Source of the DNA: Brachionus plicatilis | Taxonomy: Eukaryota; Rotifera; Eurotatoria; Ploima; Brachionidae | NCBI GenBank assembly: GCA_010279815.1 | Contig: QEOQ01000670.1 | Location: forward strand, 1,045,734 to 1,109,733 | Reading direction: 5' to 3' | DNA length: 64,000 nt | Shown here: one piece after another, positions 55,001 to 64,000 of the stretch | Layout of the letters: every line of letters begins with the position of its first letter | How positions within the stretch are numbered: position 1 is the first letter of the stretch | Made by a program: the position numbers and the translations under genes | Notes under the pieces: generated by a model | What the model was told of the DNA's origin: nothing | Databases searched by the model: none | The model's input: only the letters and a program-made list of their open reading frames with translations

Positions 55001-58000
55001 ATGTTCGAAGGTCTAGTTGCTTCGTTGCTCAATCGATACTTGTCCGATTACATCGATGAGGTCGACTATAACAATTTAAAGCTTGGCATTTTCAGTGGCA
55101 CGCTTGAGTTGCTTAACATCAAAGTAAAGCCGAGCGCCATGTACCAATTCGATCTTCCAGTAGATGTAAAAGGAGGCACTATCGGCCGACTCAAAATAAA
55201 CATATCATGGCGCAACATACTGACCAAACCGGCCGTGGCTGTCCTCGAAGACTTGTTTGTGCTGCTGGGGCCTTTCGAGGAGAAAATAAACGACCCAGCA
55301 CGAATCGAAGAGCTTAGCCTGGCTCACAAGCGCAAACAGCTTCAAGAGTTTGAAAATTTGGACAAACGCGAAATTGTTGAGAGCAGAGAAAGGGGATATG
55401 CTGAAAAAGTGCAAGACACTATTATAAACAACATACAGGTATATGTCCAAAATGTGCATATCAGATACGAGGACAAACATTCGCTAAAAGACAAGAGTAT
55501 TTCGTTTGGTGTCTATTTGAAAGAATTCAAAGCAGAAACTGTGGACGAAGACAACAATCCCAATTTTATGAATGCTGAGGCCAAAATTATCTACAAACTG
55601 GGCTCTTTAAGTGGATTTAACATGTATTGGAATTGTGATTTTGGTCAGCCAAAAGATCGTTTAATTTCGAGCGGTGACGACTTTGACCCGCTCGATAACA
55701 ATTGGATTGATCTGATGAAAAATTCAATTTATTCCAATAAGATTCTCAAGACTCAATTTTGCAATTGTAATTTTTTTAATTTTTTTTAAAATTTATTTTA
55801 TTTTTTAAAAGTTGAAAAAAAATCTACAATGTATAGCTTTAAGACTGGAATTTAAGCAAAAATCGAAATTTTTTAAAAAAATTTAATCTGCGCAATTTTA
55901 AGAAAAATTTCAAAATTTTAAACCAAAAGTCGTAACAAACGTTGCGTAGTTTTTTGAAGCTCAATAAAAAACAGATGATAACAAATTGAATAATTTTTTT
56001 TTTCTCAAAGTTTAAAGTTAGTTCTGTAATTGCAACATAGTACATTATTCATTCATAGTTGCATCATCTATCAAGTGATGTGCAAAATCTCTGCAAAATA
56101 TACTACGCTCGAATATATTGAAATTTGACTTTTGTTAAATTTGCAGAGTTTTGCAGACTTTTTTCACTTTGTCAAGTGATGCAATTATGTATGCTGTACC
56201 TTGTTGTATTCACAGAACAAGTTTTAAAATTTGGAATTGTTAATTTTGGAATAAAGAATAAAAACAAGAATTTTAAAAATGAAATAACTTTTTTAATCTG
56301 AGTCTAAAAATTGTTCTGCAAAATGGACCAGCTGATACAAACTTTGTACAATCCAGATTAAGTCTCTGCAATAATTCTGCAATTCTGCAAAGCACTAAAT
56401 TTATCAGAAAATCATTAAAATTAAATTGCAGAGTTATTGCAGAGACTTAATCTGGATTGCACAAAGTTTGTATCAGCTGGTCCATTTTGCAGAACAATTT
56501 TTAGACTCAGATTAAAAAAGTTATTTCATTTTTAAAATTCTTGTTTTTATTCTTTATTCCAAAATTCACAATGCTTTAAAATTTAAGAAAAAAAAAAATT
56601 CAATTTTTTATTATTTTGGACTGAATTTCAAAAAACATGTTACATTAAATTTATGGGCAAAAAGACACAAAATTGTCAAAAAATTTAAATATAGATTTAA
56701 AAAAAAATTCAATTTGTCAAATTTAAATAAAATTTTGGTATTTGACACTAGAAAGGCCAAACTAAAAATTAAACTTTTATAGTATTGGCTAATTTACGAA
56801 AAAAAATATTTTTAAATTTTGAAAATATTTGTTTAATCTTATACATTTTAATTAAATGAATGAAATAAAAAAATTTTTTCAAAAATCTAATTTAACCTTC
56901 TTAAGATATTAGCTGTAAACGACGGTGTCAAATTGACTAGATTGACTAGATTGACTTCTATTTTTATTAAATAAAAAATTAAATTTAAAATAAATTTTTT
57001 CAAGTCTTGGAAAAAAATCTGGATCTTGTGACACGACTGACAATTAGGCGTTCGTATGAAAAAATCGATTCCAATTCGCCAAGAATTACAATACAATCAT
57101 CGGTGGAATCAATAGAATTTGTTTTTCACCGTTTACAGGTAATTGATAAAATAAAAAAAAAATAAAAAAAAAATTTACCGTATCCGCTTGATTAAAACTC
57201 TAAGAGTTAAATTAGGATTCCTTAATTATACTATTGGAGTTAAGACCATACCCAACATGTTAAAACAATTTTTTTTAATAAAAATAGAGTTAAGGCCATA
57301 ATCATATTTTTATCTCGTAATAAAGGCTAAAGTTAGGCTTTACTCCAGGAGTAAAGATTGAATAATAACGGACTTTATTAAATTTGATTTTATTTAAATT
57401 TATATTGAAATTTGACTTATATTCTAGTATTAAAAAAAAAGTTCGGATCTAAGCTATAATTAAAAGATAAAAAATTTCGATATCAAAAAATAAAAAAAAT
57501 ATTAATTTCGTATTATATTTCCATTTTCATCTCTTGGCAAACATTTTCTTCCTCTTTTTTTACCAGTTACCCCATCATTTCCAGTCGAGTTTGACTTAGG
57601 AGCTGATTTTTGTCAAATCTTTTTCAGATGTCACCCTAGATCTCCTTCGTTTGAATGATGAATTGGCAATGTTTTCTTTATTACTGAACCATTCACAAAC
57701 TAAGCGTTTGTCAACGTTAAATATACGACCAGCCTCACTTTGGGTTTTATGCTCTTCGACATACTTTATAACTTCATGTTTAAATTCTAATGAGTACCTT
57801 TTTCTTGTTTTTTTTAACTTATCTTTATCTTGATTTTCGACTACATCAACTTCATCAGCTATCATTTTGTAAAAATTTAGACCTTTTTAGCTTAATAGTT
57901 TTTAGAAAATGAATTATGAAATTTTTTATTTCAATACTTATGCTAAAGCTTCAGTTTTTTCTTGATAGAATAAAGTCTAAGTTTTAATTGTAATACTAGA

Positions 58001-61000
58001 ATAAAAGTCAAATTTGGATTTAATGATTTTCAAAATTAACTTCAAAATTTTTTAATAAAGTCCGTTATTATTCAATCTTTACTCCTGGAGTAAAGCCTAA
58101 CTTTAGCCTTTATTACGAGATAAAAATATGATTATGGCCTTAACTCTATTTTTATTAAAAAAAATTGTTTTAACATGTTGGGTATGGTCTTAACTCCAAT
58201 AGTATAATTAAGGAATCCTAATTTAACTCTTAGAGTTTTAATCAAGCGGATACGGTATTATTTTTTTTATTTATTTTAATTAATTTTTTAATTAAAAAAA
58301 GTACAAAAGTATTCTTCAAATCGTTGACCACTACACAATGCTCAATTTGCACAAGCAATATGTCAAGTACAGGCCTGGCGACATACAGGACAAAAGAGAA
58401 AAAGCACGAGCATGGTGGCATTTTGCATTTACGGCCTATGCCGAGAGCACATGGCGCCAATTTCGCAAAGAGCGAATGCTCGACCATTTCAAAAATTACA
58501 AATTGTACATGAAAAAATACGAAGAAAAGCTAGTAGCTCAACAAGCAGGCAAGCAATTGGAGCAAAAAAAATTGGACTATTTGGAAAAATTGGAACGAGA
58601 CCTGGTACTCGAAAGCATTTTTGACATCCGCAATCTGCTTATAAACAAATACAAACTAAACGAGGAGACAAACGACCAAAAAGATACAGACATTTTTGAT
58701 AGACCGCTGAATTATGTACAATTTCGTTTGATACTCAATTTTCCGCTTATAAGTTTTAAGCTTAAAAATGGTCAGAGCCAAATACTGTGCCTGAATTTGA
58801 AGAGTATTATCTCGCGCTTTGAATTAAAGCCTGTGCAGAATAGTGTCTACTTTTTGCTAAATACCCAAGGACTAGAATTGTACGGCATACATTACACCGA
58901 TCGGATTGAATCGGGAAAACTTGTGCCCATTGTAAAAAGCTCTCATGAATCTCAACGCTTAGACTTGCCAGCTAGTTATTTGGCATCCGAAAATGCCAAG
59001 GACATGTTGTTCGTGTTTTGTTTTGAGACAAATCCGCTCAAGCTTGAAAATGCCGAGTTTAGCATCCGAACTAGGATAGCGTCATTGGAAGTGTACTATG
59101 AAAAAAAGCCAATAAGTGAATTGATGCGCTTTTTTAAAACAGATCTGGTCGATTTTGGCGAAGTAAGAAAAATAAAAGAAGTTTGGTCAAAGGCTGGCGT
59201 TATTTACGCAGTCGAAAATCATAAACAATTTCACATGATTGCCGAAATGGCGTCGCCCTATTTTATAATACCCGCGTCGGGCACTTGTAGCCAACCGAGC
59301 GATTCAATTATTTTCTTTTTGGGAAAAACTTTAATCAAAAGTCGTGTGCAGCCAAAGTTGACCAACTACACGCCTCAAAGTGTCCAAGATTTGGAGAAAA
59401 ACTTCTACGACAAATTGAGCATGAATGTAAAAGAAGTGCAAGTGTTGCTGGTGCCGGCCAATGTCGATTGGAAGGACTACTTTAAAAACTACCAAAATCT
59501 TAACTATTGTCACCATTTGCTCTATCCAGTGTCCACCAAAAGCTATCTGTACTTGTCCATAAATCCGAGCTATAAAAAATTGCCCAAATTGAAACTGGAA
59601 GCCGACTGCTCGTCCATTCGTCTCAACTTTTCCAATGACAAACTCATTAGTCTGTATGAGTTTGGCAAAAATTTTCCCCTGCCCGAAATGCCCACAACGG
59701 CTTCATCGTCACCATCATCATCATCAATGGCGGCGAGTGTCAATCACTCGAGCGGCAGTCACAAGCGAAATGCTGAAAATAAAAAATCGGACAAAAAAAG
59801 TGCACCTCACAGTTTAAATTTGGCGGGCGTCGACGACGAAATTGAGCCCGACGACGAATGGGATGGACCGTTCAATTTGCCCAAGTACATAAACGGCGAT
59901 CCCATTGTCAACTACAGTCAAATAACATGTCGCTTCACAATCACCGACTTTAGCATCGATCTCAATCAAGCTCAAAGCGAATATTTACACTTTATATTCA
60001 AATCGATTCAGATCGATTTTGTGGTCGCCAAATATGGAATTTTTTTGCGCTCAGGCCTCGAAGACTTAAAGCTAATAGACAAAGTGCACGCGTCTCCATC
60101 TGTGGTCGACAGCGATCAGCAGCAGTTCACCGAAATATTGTCCAGTTCAAATCAAAATTCAAATCAAATAATTAAGTTCTACTTTAGACAAATAGATCCA
60201 GAGGCGGCCAACTTTGACACATTGTACGCCAAAATAATGACCAACATTTTGTTCGACTGTTCGAACATACACGTCAAGTGTCATCGTCAAGCCATAGTCC
60301 ATTTTCTCACCTTTATCAAGTCGACAATTGATCGCGTAGATCAAAGTCAGAGCATTGCTCAATTGGACACAGTGGCGGACAAGTCCAAGACGGTGACCAA
60401 AAATTTGTCCGATAACACTCAAGTGGGTGAAGATGCGTGCGAGTTTAATCTAGTGGCCAGAATGAACAAGCTCACATGGAACATGTTCGATTCGCAAGTG
60501 AAATTTGGCGACATGATTGTCAAACAATTGAGTGTTGGCTACAACATTCGCGGTGCCAAAACTGACCTTCAAATTCAGCTGAGCAAAATACTGATCAATT
60601 ATGGCGACGAACGCGATCAAATGAATCAAATGTACAGACAAATAATAAGCTGCACAGGCGGTCAAGAGAGTGGAAAATTTTTTGACTTTAGTGTCAGTCT
60701 ATTCGACAGAGCTAAAGTGAAACAAGAGAGGACTGAGTGTCGCGATGAGCTGCGGCTAAATGTGGGAAAAATAAAAGTTATTTGTTTGGTTAAATTTGTC
60801 AACGAACTGGTCGAGTTCATCGATCCGATCATAAACCCGTTGCCCAGCGCTTTGACTGAACAAGTAAAGGAACAAGCTTTGGAAGCAGTGAAACATGCCT
60901 ATGAGGAAAGCAAATCGAACATGGCTAACAAAATCTATTTGTATGTGCACATTACATCGCCTCAAGTCATCATACCGCGCAATTCGCATTCACTGAGCGC

Positions 61001-61843
61001 TTTTGTCGCCGATCTGGGCACAGTCAAAGTCACAAACAAATTTGTTGACGAGACAGCTCCACAGTCAGTGTCCTCTCAGTCATTGTCCACTCAGTCATTG
61101 TCCACTCAGTCATTGTCCACCATTCAGTGCATACATTTGGAATTGCTTAATTTGGAAATAAAAAGAGTTGTGTACAAAGAGCATGATAGTTCATGTGACA
61201 TATTGGAACAAGTGACACAACCGATTAGTTTGAGCAGTTTGGTTCGAATGGCCATGACAAACTCGCAGCCTGATTACTATGCCGATTTGGACATATCGGC
61301 TAGTCTAAAAAAAGTCAAATTTATGGTCAGTTTGGACACAGCTCAACTTTTGTTCGCCATTTTGGCCGAGAATTTAAACGAAGGCATCAGCAAAAAAAAT
61401 GAAGAAATTCAGCACCATGTGGTCAGAAAAGAGGATAGACCAAAGACAGTGGACAATGTGTCAACAACTAGTGAACGTGTAACACTCAAAATGAACATTG
61501 ATCTAAATGAAATTAAATTGATTATTGTTGATTTTGAGCTTAAACCGGCCGCCAATAAACGCCGCAATTGGACTGTGGCATCACACTCATCTGCATCCAG
61601 AGAGGAAAGCACTGATTTTCAGTCAGCAGCGTCAAATAGTGAACTGTCAAATGCAGACTCAGACAATTCTTCGAAAATTAATTCCAAGCCAAAACCTAAA
61701 CTTTCCTATTTTAGTCATTTTGAAATTCAAACTATTGGCTTCAAGTATTTCAAATGTGAAAATTCGTCATGGACAGCCGATTTGAATATGAGATCGCTGG
61801 TGCTCAATGACGTCAGACCTGATTCTAATTTGGCTGTCAAAGA
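55001..61843 (+). CDS. VPS13: VPS13 (A/C-type) bridge-like lipid-transfer protein, N-terminal 1480 residues, runs off the window
   Basis: VPS13 proteins form long hydrophobic grooves that move phospholipids between organelles at contact sites. Exons seen: 55001-55766, 57005-57138 and 58302-61843 (GT/AG, matching phases; the last ends at a GTATGT donor in phase 2). The N-terminal chorein region is clear: MFEGLVASLLNRYLSDYIDE, FDLPVDVKGGTIGRLKI, RNILTKPAVAVLEDLFVL and NIQVYVQNVHIRYEDK. Exon 2 supplies the LVTRLTIRRSYE...PRITI strand pair, and exon 3 starts with the conserved DHYTMLNLHKQYVKYRP and ARAWWHFAF. The N-terminal sequence is closer to VPS13A/C than to VPS13D or B. Exon 3 also has a 15-bp tandem repeat (61062-61125) coding for TQSLS units, and a His/Ser-rich disordered insert (59700-59780). 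Family members reach 3100-3700 residues, so more than half the gene lies to the right. Confidence 0.95.
55975..56636. mobile_element. GGTTTTGTGAAATTCAG-family MITE, diverged, with nested element, in VPS13 intron 1
   Basis: The left part (TTTAAAGTTAGTTCTGTAAT to GATGTGCAAAATCTCTGC) and the right end GGACTGAATTTCAAAAAAC belong to the family at 7529-7891 and 63731. The two halves are separated by the complete element 56233-56574. The left limit is approximate because the terminus is degraded. Confidence 0.65.
56233..56574. mobile_element. Near-perfect fold-back MITE nested in VPS13 intron 1
   Basis: The two arms (roughly 150 bases each) are virtually identical in inverted orientation, from TTTTGGAATAAAGAATAAAA through GGACCAGCTGATACAAACTT to the loop near 56400-56425. 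TTTAAAATTT flanks both sides (56223-56232 and 56575-56584), giving a 9- or 10-base duplication. The low divergence between arms suggests a young insertion. Confidence 0.85.
57178..58255. mobile_element. 1.08-kb TA-flanked transposon with ~205-bp inverted repeats in VPS13 intron 2
   Basis: The left end CCGTATCCGCTTGATTAAAA is repeated inverted at the right end, and the match continues for about 205 bases at near identity. TA flanks both sides (57176-57177 and 58256-58257). The intron (57139-58301) would be only about 83 bp without the element. The one credible frame is the minus-strand gene at 57596-57865, a DNA-binding protein; no DDE catalytic domain is present. A TA duplication together with this type of helix-turn-helix suggests the pogo/Tc1-mariner supergroup. 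It could be a non-autonomous deletion derivative. Confidence 0.88.
57596..57865 (-). CDS. Helix-turn-helix (Brinker/Psq-like) DNA-binding protein encoded by the transposon
   Basis: This 89-residue frame is antisense to VPS13 and lies centrally in the 57178-58255 element. After an acidic start and a KKTRKR patch comes YSLEFKHEVIKYVEEHKTQS, then EAGRIFNVDKRLVCEWFSNK: helix-turn-helix-turn-helix as in the BrkDBD/CENP-B-N/Psq domains at the N-terminus of pogo-type transposases. A basic FKRRRSRV tail follows and the frame stops, with no catalytic domain. The core frame is intact. The protein could bind the element's ends; whether it is expressed or merely a relic of a deleted transposase gene cannot be told here. 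Confidence 0.65.
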   Translation of the reverse strand: MIADEVDVVENQDKDKLKKTRKRYSLEFKHEVIKYVEEHKTQSEAGRIFNVDKRLVCEWFSNKENIANSSFKRRRSRVTSEKDLTKISS

Positions 61844-62057
61844 GTATGTTTATGCTTTTTTTTTTTGTCACTCTAAGTATTCTTTATGTGTTCTTCACAC
61901 ACTTGACTTGGTCCAAAGTCACAGTCAAAAAGGGCATTTCATAAATTTCATAAAAATATTCTAATATAAAAAGATAAAAAGTTTTAAGTTTTGTTCTAGT
62001 TTTCAAAAGCTTGTTCTACAGATTAAACAAAATGAACATAACCTCTTTTTACGTTAA

Positions 62058-62826
62058 AGATAAACTGTTTTTACGAAATTTTACGTGATTTTACGTAAAT
62101 TAACGTAAAATTGCTAAAGTAAAGAATAGTAAATTTCCGAAAAATTACGAAATTTTAGTAAAAATAAAAAGGGCCAAAAAAAAATGAAAAAATGTCGATT
62201 TTTAGGAAATTTTCTCTTTTTTTTTAGAAAATTAAAATGAAAATTGAAATTTTACGTAAATTTTTATTTTAAAAAACGGGAAAAAACAAATCGGGAAAAA
62301 TAGTAAATTTTGAATTAAATTAGTTTAATTTTTTATTAAAAAATATTTACTAAAGTTAACAGTTTATTTCGATTTTTTATTTTTATCTGTTTTGATCACT
62401 TAAAAAAGGTATTCATTTTATATTCCTTTAAAAGTTATTAATTCTTAGGCAATTAAAATAGTCATTGAGAAAAACGGTGACTGAACGATCATTAATAATT
62501 GCATTGTAATTAATAATTTCATTAATAATTCATTAATAATTGCAATAATTGCATTGTTTGTTTTTTTTAACGATTTTTTTTCTCGTTTTTTTAATTAAAA
62601 TTTACTTAAATATACCATTTTTCTCGTTTTTTATAATAAAAATTTTCGTAAAATTACGTAAAATTTCGTAATTTTTTTTTTTCAATTTTCATTTTAATTT
62701 TCTAAAAAAAAGAGAAATTTTCCTAAAAATCGACATTTTTTAAGTTTTTTTTGGTCCTTTTAATATTTGCTAAAATTTAGTGAAATTAGGTAAAATCACG
62801 TAAAATTTCGAAAAAAACAGTTTATC
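62058..62826. mobile_element. 769-bp inverted-repeat element, TTACGT-rich
   Basis: The left end GATAAACTGTTTTTACGAAA and the right end TTTCGAAAAAAACAGTTTATC are inverted copies. The inversion extends over long arms that include AAAAAATGTCGATTTTTAGG and its complement. The centre (about 62460-62570) is a run of ATTAATAATT words. No coding sequence or clear target duplication. Its TACGTAAAATT words recall the smaller element at 1396-1565. Confidence 0.7.
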
Positions 62827-63060
62827 ATAGCAGTACTGTATTTAAAATAAAACGCAATTAATTGGCACATATTTGGCAGACTTTTGCAGTAGGTAAATTT
62901 GTTTATTTGCAGAACAAGTTTTTGACAGTTAGAACAAAACATAAAAAATTTTTTTAAATTAATAATTTTTTATGAAATTTCACAAAGTCGTCAAAAATTA
63001 TAAGTTGGATTTGACCTAGGAAAAATAATAGAATCATTCGGTTCTTATACATAAAAAAAT

Positions 63061-63231
63061 AATGATGAAAATAAATGCGAAGAAATAGAGACCCAAGTGC
63101 AAATTAATGAGCAAGAAACGTTAACTTCTTTAAGATGTTTCGTTAACTCGCTACAGTTATTTGGAAAGAATATTTTGAAACAATGTCAGAATTTTGAAGA
63201 TTTACTGAATATTTCATACAGAAAATCATAA
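63061..63231 (+). pseudogene. Unrecognised coding-like remnant, possibly a transposase C-terminus
   Basis: A 56-codon open stretch (NNDENKCEEIETQVQINEQE, then TLTSLRCFVNSLQLFGKNIL and a short end) has protein-like composition unlike the surrounding AT-rich DNA. Its layout (acidic linker, then amphipathic helices near a C-terminus) resembles the ends of pogo/Tigger transposases, but there is no diagnostic motif. It does not look like VPS13. Confidence 0.3.
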
Positions 63232-63730
63232 AAGTTATTCATTTAAAAGTTTAATAAAAAATACTGACGAATATGATGTTCCATAAAAGATTGATTTATT
63301 TAAAAATTTTTTAATTAAAATCTATTTTATTTTATTTTTTATTCTTATTAAGTATAGATTGGTATTTATTAGTTATTAATCTATACTTGTTGTTTGTAAC
63401 CATATTCATTTGCCGGTGATCAGAATTAGAACTGTTGATCAAATAGTAAAAAGGCAATCAAAAGAGTTAAGTTTTTTTATTAATAAAAATTTTAAAAGTA
63501 ATAGAAAAATTGTTTTCAAAGTGACAACTTTACAGCTTTGTTAATGAGTATTTTTGTTTCTTTCGCGAATTGTCAAATTTTAAAACCTTGTATATCTGTC
63601 ATTTTTGATTATTATTGTGCATTTTATCTGAAGGAGATATCGCTCGACAGGTTTATTAAAACAAATTCTTATAAACCACTTTTTTGTGTAATGTTACTCT
63701 AGATTACACTTTCTTACAAGCAAAAAAAAA

Positions 63731-64000
63731 CAGTTTTGTAAATTTTAGTTCAAAGAACAGAACAAAATGATAAAAATTTGAGAAGCTTTTTTTCTAAAAG
63801 TCTAAAATTAGTTCTGTGAGTGCAACATGGTGCAACATTCAAAGTTGCATCAACTATAAAAGTCTGCTAATGATGTGCAAAATCTCTGCAACATTCACTA
63901 CGCTCGAATATAATGAAATCAAATTTCTGCTAAATTTGCAGAGTTTTGCAGACCTTGATAGATAATGCATCATTGAATGTTGCACCATGTCGTAATCACG
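63731..64000. mobile_element. GGTTTTGTGAA-family MITE, cut by the window end
   Basis: Starts near CAGTTTTGTAAATTTTAGTT and runs through GTGCAACATTCAAAGTTGCA, GATGTGCAAAATCTCTGC and the beginning of the right arm (GATAATGCATCATTGAATGT), matching 7529-7891. The right terminus lies beyond the window. Confidence 0.7.

Larger units (their letters stand above)
61844..64000. other. VPS13 intron 3 (incomplete) with repeats
   Basis: No further VPS13 exon was recognised before the window ends. The stretch contains a 769-bp inverted repeat (62058-62826), a coding-like remnant (63061-63231) and the left part of a GGTTTTGTGAA-family MITE (63731-64000). Confidence 0.55.

Overview
The window is about three-quarters A+T and purely eukaryotic: genes are split by introns with GT/AG borders, there are no operons or Shine-Dalgarno sites, and the proteins are animal ones (a nuclear receptor, a reeler-domain protein, a Ly6-type three-finger protein, TRRAP, UPF2, VPS13). 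I infer a small AT-rich bilaterian invertebrate. A monogonont rotifer of the Brachionus kind is my best guess, from the composition, the divergent nuclear receptor and the style of the transposons, but nothing here proves it. No rRNA or tRNA gene and no CRISPR array was recognised.

Layout. 1-5259: AT-rich DNA with two inverted-repeat elements and a possible minus-strand first exon. 5260-12716 (+): a cyclic-nucleotide-binding-domain gene in seven exons. 13042-14348 (+): a secreted reeler-domain protein with a charged tail, two exons. 17108-18640 (-): a nuclear receptor. 19225-19619 (-): a small two-exon Ly6/three-finger gene that no single open frame reveals. 20976-24803 (+): UPF2, intronless. 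27075-51590 (+): TRRAP in ten exons (3996 residues), all junction phases consistent. 51591-55000: transposon debris, including a LINE reverse-transcriptase remnant joined to an inverted copy of part of VPS13 exon 1. 55001 to beyond the window edge (+): the N-terminal 1480 residues of VPS13.

The other story is mobile DNA. The introns of the CNBD gene, TRRAP and VPS13 are filled by fold-back (long inverted repeat, MITE-like) elements. At least six carry exact or near-exact 9-bp target duplications and ends reading GG..TTGTGAA, which points to Mutator-like mobilisation; another family makes 8-bp duplications and ends GGCAT.TTGAAGTT. They nest inside one another up to three levels deep. Also present are a hAT-type MITE with an exact 8-bp duplication, a hAT transposase remnant, an inverted pair of IS630/Tc1-type transposase remnants, antisense LINE pieces, and a 1.08-kb TA-flanked element with ~205-bp inverted repeats that occupies almost all of a VPS13 intron and encodes only a helix-turn-helix DNA-binding protein.

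Functionally the genes are unrelated neighbours: mRNA surveillance (UPF2), chromatin acetylation (TRRAP), lipid transfer at membrane contacts (VPS13), transcription (nuclear receptor), and secreted or surface proteins. I see no sign of co-regulation. The nuclear receptor and Ly6 genes point away from UPF2, so the space at 19620-20975 probably holds divergent promoters.
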